Both the position numbers and the translations under genes were made by a program. Under the pieces are notes generated by a model. It saw only the letters and a program-made list of their open reading frames with translations, had not been told where the DNA came from and did no database searches. A DNA stretch of 64,000 nucleotides from Pseudeuparius sepicola (taxonomy: Eukaryota > Arthropoda > Insecta > Coleoptera > Anthribidae). Below, in pieces: positions 35,551 through 46,300 of the stretch (positions are counted from its first letter, which is position 1; the number at the start of each line of letters is the position of its first letter). The stretch covers positions 53,512,560 to 53,576,559 of the forward strand of contig OY987301.1 of assembly GCA_963920635.1 (NCBI GenBank), written 5' to 3'.

Positions 35551-37455
35551 AGCATGTCAACATTTTTGAAAATTGAAAAAGTGCGCTGGCCAGGCACTTA
35601 GAAATTTATAGAAAAATTTGGAGGGCGGAATCGTGTTGTAGAACTCAAATTACGTCGCATAGGAATTTTTTATTCGGAGCATGTCAACATTTTTGAAAAT
35701 TGAAAAAGTGCGCTGGCTAGGCACTTAGAAATTTTATAAAAAAAATTGGAGGGCGGAATCGTGTTGTAGAACTCAATTTACGTCGCATAGGAATTTTCTT
35801 TTCGGAGCATGTCAACATTTTTGAAAATTGAAAAAGTGCGCTGGCCAGGCACTTAGAAATTTTTTAGAAAAATTTGGAGGCCGATATTGTGTGTAGGACT
35901 CAATTTACGTCGCATAGTAATTTTTTTTTTCGGAGCATGTCAACGTTTTTGAAAATTAAAAAAGTGCGCTGGCATTAGAAATTTTTTAGAAAAATTTTGA
36001 GGGCGGAATCGTGTTTTAGAACTCAATTTACGTCGCATAGCAATTTTCTTTTCGGAGCATGTCAACATTTTTGAAAATTGAAAAAGTGCGCTGGCCAGGC
36101 ACTTAGAAATTTATAGAAAAATTTGGAGGGCGGAATCGTGTTGTAGAACTCAAATTACGTCGCATAGGAATTTTTTATTCGGAGCATGTCAACATTTTTG
36201 AAAATTGAAAAAGTGCGCTGGCCAGGCACTTAGAAATTTATAGAAAAATTTGGAGGGCGGAATCGTGTTGTAGAACTCAAATTACGTCGCATAGGAATTT
36301 TTTATTCGGAGCATGCCAACATTTTTGAAAATTGAAAAAGTGCGCTGGCTAGGCAGTTAGACATTTTATAAAAAAAATTGGAGGGCGGAATCGTGTTGTA
36401 GAACTCAATTTACGTCGCATAGGAATTTTCTTTTCGGAGCATGTCAACATTTTTGAAAATTGAAAAAGTGCGCTGGCCAGGCACTTAGAAATTTTTTAGA
36501 AAAATTTGGAGGCCGATATTGTGTGTAGGACTCAATTTACGTCGCATAGTAATTTTTTTTTTCGGAGCATGTCAACGTTTTTGAAAATTAAAAAAGTGCG
36601 CTGGCATTAGAAATTTTTTAGAAAAATTTTGAGGGCGGGATCGTGTTTTAGAACTCAATTTACGTCGCATAGCAATTTTCTTTTCGGAGCATGTCAACAT
36701 TTTTGAAAATTGAGAAAGTGCGCTGGCCAGGCACTTAGAAATTTTTTAGAAAAATTTTGAGGGCGGAATCATGTTGTAGAACTCAATTTACGTCGCATAG
36801 GAATTTTCTTTTCGGAGCATGTCAACATTTTTGAAAATTGAAAAAGTGCGCTGGCTAGGTACATAGAAATTTTTTAGAAAAATTTTGAGGTCGGAATCGT
36901 GTTGTAGAACTAAATTTACGTCGCATAGGAATTTTCTTTTCGGAGCATGTCAACATTTTTGAAAATTGAAAAAGTGCACTGGCCAGGCACTTAGAAATTT
37001 TTTAGAAAAATTTTGAGGGCGGAATCGTTTTGTAGAACTCAATTTACGTCGCATAGAAATTTTCTTTTCGGAGCATGTCAATATTTTTGAAAATTGAAAA
37101 AGTGCGCTGGCCAGGCACTTAGAAATTTTTTAGAAAAATTTTGAGGGCGGAATCGTGTTGTAGAACTAAATTTACGTCGCATAGGAATTTTCTTTTCGGA
37201 ACATGTCAACATTTTTGAAAATTGAAAAAGTGCGCTGGCCAGGCACTTAGAAATTTTTTAGACAAATTTTGAGGGCGGAATCGTGTTGTAGAACTCAATT
37301 TAAGTCGCATAGGAATTTTCTTTTCGGAGCATGTCAACATATTTGAAAATTGAAAAAATGCGCTGGCCAGGCACTTAGAAATTTTTTAGAAAAATTTTGA
37401 GGGCGGAATCGTGTTGTAGAACTCAATTTAAGTCGCATAGGAATTTTCTTTTCGG
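35551..37455 (+). repeat. 15-monomer, 1,905-bp higher-order repeat, copy 2
   Basis: I counted all monomer starts in this copy: 35551, 35678, 35806, 35934, 36056, 36183, 36310, 36438, 36566, 36688, 36816, 36944, 37072, 37200 and 37328, with the next unit at 37456. Lengths are 127, 128 or 128-like except for two 122-bp GGCATTAG monomers (fourth and ninth). The order of variants is the same as in the flanking copies. Confidence 0.95.
36489..36507 (+). other. Representative T/A inverted repeat in an A monomer
   Basis: AAATTTTTTAGAAAAATTT has perfect 8-bp arms (AAATTTTT and AAAAATTT) around TAG. This element is the most conserved dyad in the array and is present in most full-length monomers. It is lost in AAATTTATAG, GAAATTGTATAG and 54-bp monomers. 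It could form a small hairpin or a bent A/T tract; function is inference. Confidence 0.85.
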
Positions 37456-39359
37456 AGCATGTCAACATTTTTGAAAATTGAAAAAGTGCGCTGGCCAGGC
37501 ACTTAGAAATTTATAGAAAAATTTGGAGGGCGGAATCGTGTTGTAGAACTCAAATTACGTCGCATAGGAATTTTTTATTCGGAGCATGTCAACATTTTTG
37601 AAAATTGAAAAAGTGCGCTGGCTAGGCACTTAGAAATTTTATAAAAAAAATTGGAGGGCGGAATCGTGTTGTAGAACTCAATTTACGTCGCATAGGAATT
37701 TTCTTTTCGGAGCATGTCAACATTTTTGAAAATTGAAAAAGTGCGCTGGCCAGGCACTTAGAAATTTTTTAGAAAAATTTGGAGGCCGATATTGTGTGTA
37801 GGACTCAATTTACGTCGCATAGTAATTTTTTTTTCGGAGCATGTCAACGTTTTTGAAAATTAAAAAAGTGCGCTGGCATTAGAAATTTTTTAGAAAAATT
37901 TTGAGGGCGGAATCGTGTTTTAGAACTCAATTTACGTCGCATAGCAATTTTCTTTTCGGAGCATGTCAACATTTTTGAAAATTGAAAAAGTGCGCTGGCC
38001 AGGCACTTAGAAATTTATAGAAAAATTTGGAGGGCGGAATCGTGTTGTAGAACTCAAATTACGTCGCATAGGAATTTTTTATTCGGAGCATGTCAACATT
38101 TTTGAAAATTGAAAAAGTGCGCTGGCCAGGCACTTAGAAATTTATAGAAAAATTTGGAGGGCGGAATCGTGTTGTAGAACTCAAATTACGTCGCATAGGA
38201 ATTTTTTATTCGGAGCATGCCAACATTTTTGAAAATTGAAAAAGTGCGCTGGCTAGGCAGTTAGACATTTTATAAAAAAAATTGGAGGGCGGAATCGTGT
38301 TGTAGAACTCAATTCACGTCGCATAGGAATTTTCTTTTCGGAGCATGTCAACATTTTTGAAAATTGAAAAAGTGCGCTGGCCAGGCACTTAGAAATTTTT
38401 TAGAAAAATTTGGAGGCCGATATTGTGTGTAGGACTCAATTTACGTCGCATAGTAATTTTTTTTTTCGGAGCATGTCAACGTTTTTGAAAATTAAAAAAG
38501 TGCGCTGGCATTAGAAATTTTTTAGAAAAATTTTGAGGGCGGGATCGTGTTTTAGAACTCAATTTACGTCGCATAGCAATTTTCTTTTCGGAGCATGTCA
38601 ACATTTTTGAAAATTGAGAAAGTGCGCTGGCCAGGCACTTAGAAATTTTTTAGAAAAATTTTGAGGGCGGAATCATGTTGTAGAACTCAATTTACGTCGC
38701 ATAGGAATTTTCTTTTCGGAGCATGTCAACATTTTTGAAAATTGAAAAAGTGCGCTGGCTAGGTACATAGAAATTTTTTAGAAAAATTTTGAGGTCGGAA
38801 TCGTGTTGTAGAACTAAATTTACGTCGCATAGGAATTTTCTTTTCGGAGCATGTCAACATTTTTGAAAATTGAAAAAGTGCACTGGCCAGGCACTTAGAA
38901 ATTTTTTAGAAAAATTTTGAGGGCGGAATCGTTTTGTAGAACTCAATTTACGTCGCATAGAAATTTTCTTTTCGGAGCATGTCAATATTTTTGAAAATTG
39001 AAAAAGTGCGCTGGCCAGGCACTTAGAAATTTTTTAGAAAAATTTTGAGGGCGGAATCGTGTTGTAGAACTAAATTTACGTCGCATAGGAATTTTCTTTT
39101 CGGAACATGTCAACATTTTTGAAAATTGAAAAAGTGCGCTGGCCAGGCACTTAGAAATTTTTTAGACAAATTTTGAGGGCGGAATCGTGTTGTAGAACTC
39201 AATTTAAGTCGCATAGGAATTTTCTTTTCGGAGCATGTCAACATATTTGAAAATTGAAAAAATGCGCTGGCCAGGCACTTAGAAATTTTTTAGAAAAATT
39301 TTGAGGGCGGAATCGTGTTGTAGAACTCAATTTAAGTCGCATAGGAATTTTCTTTTCGG
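37456..39359 (+). repeat. 15-monomer, 1,905-bp higher-order repeat, copy 3
   Basis: Third copy, 1,904 bp because one T-run (near 37831) is shorter. A private substitution CAATTCACGTCG near 38311 distinguishes it. Copies 1-3 differ by only a few scattered bases by eye. Confidence 0.93.
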
Positions 39360-39930
39360 AGCATGTCAACATTTTTGAAAATTGAAAAAGTGCGCTGGCC
39401 AGGCACTTAGAAATTTATAGAAAAATTTGGAGGGCGGAATCGTGTTGTAGAACTCAAATTACGTCGCATAGGAATTTTTTATTCGGAGCATGTCAACATT
39501 TTTGAAAATTGAAAAAGTGCGCTGGCTAGGCACTTAGAAATTTTATAAAAAAAATTGGAGGGCGGAATCGTGTTGTAGAACTCAATTTACGTCGCATAGG
39601 AATTTTCTTTTCGGAGCATGTCAACATTTTTGAAAATTGAAAAAGTGCGCTGGCCAGGCACTTAGAAATTTTTTAGAAAAATTTGGAGGCCGATATTGTG
39701 TGTAGGACTCAATTTACGTCGCATAGTAATTTTTTTTTCGGAGCATGTCAACGTTTTTGAAAATTAAAAAAGTGCGCTGGCATTAGAAATTTTTTAGAAA
39801 AATTTTGAGGGCGGAATCGTGTTTTAGAACTCAATTTACGTCGCATAGCAATTTTCTTTTCGGAGCATGTCAACATTTTTGAAAATTGAGAAAGTGCGCT
39901 GGCCAGGCACTTAGAAATTTATAGAAAAAT
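39360..39930 (+). repeat. 15-monomer higher-order repeat, partial fourth copy
   Basis: About 570 bp continue the same order of variants, then stop inside a monomer at GGAGGGCGGAATCGTGTTGTACGG, where B sequence (CGGCGCACGCAATTT) takes over. The same stop occurs near 49690, 9,754 bp downstream. Confidence 0.88.
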
Positions 39931-40706
39931 TTGGAGGGCGGAATCGTGTTGTACGGCGCACGCAATTTACGTAGGATAGGATTTTTTTCCGGAGCATAAC
40001 AACATTTTTGAAAATCAAAAAATTGCGCTGGCAGGCACTTCGAAATTTTTTAGAAGAATTTAGAGGCGGGAATCGTGTTGTGGGACTCAATTTACGTCGG
40101 ATAGGAATTTTTTTTTCGGAGCATGTCCACATTTTTGAAAATTCAAAAAGTGCCCTTTCCAGGCACTTTGAGATTTTTTAGAAAAATTTGGATTCCGGAA
40201 TCGTGTTGTAGGGCTCAATTTACGTCGCATAGGATTTTTTTTTTCGGAGCATCACAACAATTTTGAAAATTTAAAAAGTGCGCTGGCCAGGCGCTTAGAA
40301 ATTTTTTAGAAAAATTTTAAGGCCGGAATCGTGTTGTACGGCTCAATTTACGTCGGATGGGAATTTTTTTTCGGATCATGTCAATATTTTTGAAAATTCA
40401 AAAAGTACTCTGGCCAGGCATTATGAAATTTTTTAGAAAAATTTGGAGGCCGGAATCGTGTTGTACGGCGCACGCAATTTACGTCGGATAGGATTTTTTT
40501 TCCGGAGCATGACAACACATTTGAAAATCTAAAAAGTGCGCTGGCAGGCACTTCGAAATTTTTTAGAAGGATTTAGAGGCGGGAATCGTGTTGTGGGACT
40601 CAATTTACGTCGGATAGGAATTTTTTTTTCGGAGCATGTCCACATTTTTGAAAATTCAAAAAGTGCCCTGGCCAGGCACTTTGAGATTTTTTAGAAAAAT
40701 TTGGAT
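39930..40706 (+). repeat. B-subfamily block
   Basis: Short B block with CGGCGCACGC monomers at 39954 and 40468. Its opening carries GTAGGATAGG for GTCGGATAGG and AATCAAAAAATTG for AATCTAAAAATTG, both shared only with the block at 49.69 kb. Compared with other B blocks it lacks the TGCTGTGGAGAGGC part, so GATGGGAATTTTTTTTCGG runs directly into ATCATGTCAATATT at about 40375. Confidence 0.87.
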
Positions 40707-42260
40707 TCCGATATCGTGTTGTAGGACTATTTACGTCGCATAATAATTTTTTTTTGGAGCATGTCAACGTTTTTGAAAATTAAAAAAGTGCGCTGGCCAG
40801 GCACTTAGAAATTTTTTAGAAAAATTTTGAGGGCGGAATCGTGTTGTAGAACTCAATTTAAGTCGCATAGGAATTTTCTTTTCGGAGCATGTCAACATAT
40901 TTGAAAATTGAAAAAATGCGCTGGCCAGGCACTTAGAAATTTTTTAGAAAAATTTTGAGGGCGGAATCGTTTTGTAGAACTCAATTTACGTCGCATAGGA
41001 ATTTTCTTTTCGGAGCATGTCAATATTTTTGAAAATTGAAAAAGTGCGCTGGCTAGGCACTTAGAAATTTTATAAAAAAATTTGGAGGGCGGAATCGTGT
41101 TGTAGAACTCAATTTACGTCGCATAGGAATTTTCTTTTCGGAGCATGTCAACATTTTTGAAAATTAAAAAAGTGCGCTGGCATTAGAAATTTTTTAGAAA
41201 AATTTTGAGGGCGGAATCGTGTTGTAGAACTCAATTTAAGTCGCATAGGAATTTTCTTTTCGGAGCATGTCAATATTTTTGAAAATTGAAAAAGTGCGCT
41301 GGCTAGGCACTTAGAAATTTTATAAAAAAATTTGGAGGGCGGAATCGTGTTGTAGAACTCAATTTACGTCGCATAGGAATTTTCTTTTCGGAGCATGTCA
41401 ACATTTTTGAAAATTAAAAAAGTGCGCTGGCATTAGAAATTTTTTAGAAAAATTTGGAGGCCGGAATCGTGTTGTACGGCGCACGCAATTTACGTCGGAT
41501 AGGATTTTTTTCCGGAGCATAACAACATTTTTCAAAATCTAAAAATTGCGCTGGCAGGCACTTCGAAATTTTTTAGAAGAATTTAGAGGCGGGAATCGTG
41601 TTGTGGGACTCAATTTACGTCGGATAGGAATTTTTTTTTCGGAGCATGTCCACATTTTTGAAAATTCAAAAAGTGCCCTTTCCAGGCACTTTGACATTTT
41701 TTAGAAAAATTTGGATTCCGGAATCGTGTTGTAGGGCTCAATTTACGTCGCATAGGATTTTTTTTTTCGGAGCATCACAACAATTTTGAAAATTTAAAAA
41801 GTGCGCTGGCCAGGCGCTTAGAAATTTTTTAGAAAAATTTTAAGGCCGGAATCGTGTTGTACGGCTCAATTTACGTCGGATGGGAATTTTTTTTCGGAGC
41901 ATGTCAACATTTTTGAAAATTAAAAAAGTGCGCTGGCATTAGAAATTTTTTAGAAAAATTTTGAGGGCGGAATCGTGTTGTAGAACTCAATTTAAGTCGC
42001 ATAGGAATTTTCTTTTCGGAGCATGTCAATATTTTTGAAAATTGAAAAAGTGCGCTGGCATTAGAAATTTTTTAGAAAAATTTTGAGGGCGGAATCGTGT
42101 TGTAGAACTCAATTTAAGTCGCATAGGAATTTTCTTTTCGGAGCATGTCAATATTTTTGAAAATTGAAAAAGTGCGCTGGCTAGGCACTTAGAAATTTAT
42201 AGAAAAATTTGGAGGGCGGAATCGTGTTGTAGAACTCAAATTACGTCGCATAGGAATTTT
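40706..42260 (+). repeat. Short-interval A2/B mosaic with 250-bp dimer repeat
   Basis: A2 and B alternate in runs of one to six monomers: A2 to 41.45 kb, B to 41.90 kb, A2 to 42.26 kb. A hybrid monomer at 40706-40745 opens it. A two-monomer unit (128-bp GGCTAGGCACTTAG with ATAAAAAAATTTGG, plus 122-bp GGCATTAG) is repeated at 250 bp, with monomer starts at 41014 and 41264. The same dimer duplication is found at 56086/56336 and near 60144. This is the most finely interleaved A/B region in the window. Confidence 0.83.
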
Positions 42261-43390
42261 CTTTTCGGATCATGTCAATATTTTTGAAAATTCAAAAAGT
42301 ACTCTGGCCAGGCATTATGAAATTTTTTAGAAAAATTTGGAGGCCGGAATCGTGTTGTACGGCGCACGCAATTTACGTCGGATAGGATTTTTTTTCCGGA
42401 GCATGACAACACATTTGAAAATCTAAAAAGTGCGCTGGCAGGCACTTCGAAATTTTTTAGAAGGATTTAGAGGCGGGAATCGTGTTGTGGGACTCAATTT
42501 ACGTCGGATAGGAATTTTTTTTTTCTTAGCATGTCCACATTTTTGAAAATTCAAAAAGTGCCCTGGCCAGGCACTTTGAGATTTTTTAGAAAAATTTGGA
42601 TTCCGGAATCGTGTTGTAGGGCTCAATTTACGTCGCATAGAAAATTTTTTCTCGGAGCATCTCAACAATTTTGAAAAGGCACTTAGAATTTTTTTAGAAA
42701 AATTTGTAGGCCGGAATCGTGTTGTAGGACTCAATTTATGTCGGATAAACTTTTTTTTTTCGGAGCATGTCAACATTTTTGAAAATTCAAAAAGTGCGCT
42801 GGACAGGCACTTAGAAATTTTTTAGAAAAAATTAGAGGCCGGAATCGTGTGGTAGGGCTCAATTTTCGTCGGATAGGATTTTTTTTCGGAGCATGCCAAC
42901 ATTTTTGAAAATTTAAAAAGTACCCTGGCCGGGCACTTAGAGATTTTTTAAGAAAATTTGGATTCCGGAATCGTGTTGTAGGACTCAATTTAGGTCGGAT
43001 AGGTATTTTTTTTTGGATCATGTCAATATTTTTGAATATTCAAAAAGTACTCTGGCCAGGCATTATGAAATTTTTTAGAAAAATTTGGAGGCCGGAATCG
43101 TGTTTTTTTTACCTCGGATAGGATTTTTTTTCGGAGCATGGCAACATTTTTGAAAATTCAAAAAGTGCCCTGGCCAGGCACTTAGAAATTTTTTAGAAAA
43201 ATTTGGAGGCCGGAATAGTGTTGTAGGATTCAATTTACGTCGGATAGGAATTTTTTTTTTGGAGCATGTCAACATTTTTGAAAATTCAAAAAGTGCGCTG
43301 GACAGGCACTTAGAAATTTTTTAGAAAAATTTTGAGGCCATAATCGTGTTGTAGGACTCAATTTACGTCGGATAGGAATTTTCTTTTTTT
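42260..43390 (+). repeat. B-subfamily block (matches 30.52-31.64 and 61.27-62.40 kb)
   Basis: B block with the fused TTTTGAAAAGGCACTTAG monomer (about 42672), GCGCTGGACAGG, GTACCCTGGCCGGGC, and the GTGTTTTTTTTACCTCGG monomer (about 43102). It matches 30.52-31.64 kb at 11,754-bp offset and 61.27-62.40 kb at 19,013-bp offset. A private TCTTAGCATGTCC near 42525 replaces TCGGAGCATGTCC. It ends in the B-to-A junction TTCTTTTTTTAGCATGTC at about 43383. Confidence 0.88.
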
Positions 43391-46300
43391 AGCATGTCAA
43401 TATTTTTGAAAATTGAAAAAGTGCGCTGGCCAGGCACTTAGAAATTTTTTAGAAAAAATTTGGGGGCGGAATCGTGTGGTAGAACTCAATTTAAGTCGCA
43501 TAGGAATTTTCTTTTCGGAGCATGTCAACATTTTAGAAAATTGAAAAAGTGCGCTGGCTAGGTACATAGAAATTTTTATAACAATTTTAAGGGCGGAATC
43601 GTGTGGTAGAACTCAATTTAAGTCGCATAGGAATTTTCTTTTCGGAGCATGTCAACATTTTTGAAAATTGAAAAAATGCACTGGCCAGGCACTCAGAATT
43701 TTTTTAGAAAAATTTTGAGGGCGGAATCATGTTGTAGAACTCAATTTACGTCGCATAGGAATTTTCTTTTCGGAGCATGTCAACATTTTTGAAAATTGAA
43801 AAAGTGCACTGGCCAGGCACTTAGAAATTTTTTAGAAAAATTTTGAGGGCGGAATCGTTTTGTAGAACTCAATTTACGTCGCATAGAAATTTTCTATTCG
43901 GAGCATGTCAATATTTTTGAAAATTGAAAAAGTGCGCTGGCCAGGCACTTAGAAATTTTTTAGAAAAATTTTGAGGGCGGAATCGTGTTGTAGAACTAAA
44001 TTTACGTCGCATAGGAATTTTCTTTTCGGAACATGTCAACATTTTTGAAAATTGAAAAAGTGCGCTGGCCAGGCACTTAGAAATTTTTTAGACAAATTTT
44101 GAGGGCGGAATCGTGTTGTAGAACTCAATTTAAGTCGCATAGGAATTTTCTTTTCGGAGCATGTCAACATTTTTAAAATTGAGAAAGTGCGCTGGTCAGG
44201 CACTTAGAAATTTATAGAAAAATTTGGAGGCCGATATCGTGTTGTAGGACTCAATTTACGTCGCATAGTAATTTTTTTTTGGAGCATGTCAACGTTTTTG
44301 AAAATTAAAAAAGTGCGCTGGCCAGGCACTTAGAAATTTTTTAGAAAAATTTTGAGGGCGGAATCGTGTTGTAGAACTCAATTTAAGTCGCATAGGAATT
44401 TTCTTTTCGGAGCATGTCAACATATTTGAAAATTGAAAAAATGCGCTGGCCAGGCACTTAGAAATTTTTTAGAAAAATTTTGAGGGCGGAATCGTTTTGT
44501 AGAACTCAATTTACGTCGCATAGGAATTTTCTTTTCGGAGCATGTCAATATTTTTGAAAATTGAAAAAGTGCGCTGGCTAGGCACTTAGAAATTTTATAA
44601 AAAAATTTGGAGGGCGGAATCGTGTTGTAGAACTCAATTTACGTCGCATAGGAATTTTCTTTTCGGAGTATGTCAACATTTTTGAAAATTAAAAAAGTGC
44701 GCTGGGATTAGAAATTTTTTAGAAAAATTTTGAGGGCGGAATCGTGTTGTAGAACTCAATTTAAGTCGCATAGGAATTTTCTTTTCGGAGCATGTCAACA
44801 TTTTTGAAAATTGAAAAAGTGCGCTGGCCAGGCACTTAGAAATTTATAGAAAAATTTGGAGGGCGGAATCGTGTTGTAGAACTCAAATTACGTCGCATAG
44901 GAATTTTTTATTCGGAGCATGTCAACATTTTTGAAAATTGAAAAAGTGCGCTGGCTAGGCACTTAGAAATTTTATAAAAAAAATTGGAGGGCGGAATCGT
45001 GTTGTAGAACTCAATTTACGTCGCATAGGAATTTTCTTTTCGGAGCATGTCAACATTTTTGAAAATTGAAAAAGTGCGCTGGACAGGCACTTAGAAATTT
45101 TTTAGAAAAATTTGGAGGCCGATATTGTGTGTAGGACTCAATTTACGTCGCATAGTAATTTTTTTTTTCGGAGCATGTCAACGTTTTTGAAAATTAAAAA
45201 AGTGCGCTGGCATTAGAAATTTTTTAGAAAAATTTTGAGGGCGGAATCGTGTTTTAGAACTCAATTTACGTCGCATAGCAATTTTCTTTTCGGAGCATGT
45301 CAACATTTTTGAAAATTGAAAAAGTGCGCTGGCCAGGCACTTAGAAATTTTTTAGAAAAATTTGGAGGCCGATATTGTGTGTAGAACTCAATTTAAGTCG
45401 CATAGGAATTTTCTTTTCGGAGCATGTCAACATTTTAGAAAATTGAAAAAGTGCGCTGGCTAGGTACATAGAAATTTTTTAGAAAAATTTTGAGGTCGTC
45501 GGAATCGTGTTGTAGAACTAAATTTACGTCGCATAGGAATTTTCTTTTCGGAGCATGTCAACATTTTTGAAAATTGAAAAAGTGCGCTGGCCAGGCACTT
45601 AGAAATTTTTTAGACAAATTTTAAGGGCGGAATCGTGTGGTAGAACTCAATTTAAGTCGCATAGGAATTTTCTTTTCGGAGCATGTCAACATTTTTGAAA
45701 ATTGAAAAAATGCACTGGCCAGGCACTCAGAATTTTTTTAGAAAAATTTTGAGGGCGGAATCATGTTGTAGAACTCAATTTACGTCGCATAGGAATTTTC
45801 TTTTCGGAGCATGTCAACATTTTTGAAAATTGAAAAAGTGCGCTGGCTAGGTACATAGAAATTTTTTAGAAAAATTTTGAGGTCGTCGGAATCGTGTTGT
45901 AGAACTAAATTTACGTCGCATAGGAATTTTCTTTTCGGAGCATGTCAACATTTTTGAAAATTGAAAAAGTGCACTGGCCAGGCACTTAGAAATTTTTTAG
46001 AAAAATTTTGAGGGCGGAATCGTTTTGTAGAACTCAATTTACGTCGCATAGAAATTTTCTTTTCGGAGCATGTCAATATTTTTGAAAATTGAAAAAGTGC
46101 GCTGGCCAGGCACTTAGAAATTTTTTAGAAAAATTTTGAGGGCGGAATCGTGTTGTAGAACTAAATTTACGTCGCATAGGAATTTTCTTTTCGGAACATG
46201 TCAACATTTTTGAAAATTGAAAAAGTGCGCTGGCCAGGCACTTAGAAATTTTTTAGACAAATTTTGAGGGCGGAATCGTGTTGTAGAACTCAATTTAAGT

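Noticed and set aside
36489..36507. Rho-independent terminator (inverted repeat followed by T)
   Set aside because: The arms are A/T only, without a GC-rich stem, and occur in nearly every monomer; a structural property of the satellite is more likely.
33646..39359. Assembly duplication as sole explanation of the 1,905-bp repeat
   Set aside because: Each copy has at least one private base difference (near 34672, near 38311, and a T-run near 37831), which favours real copies, though read support was not available to me.
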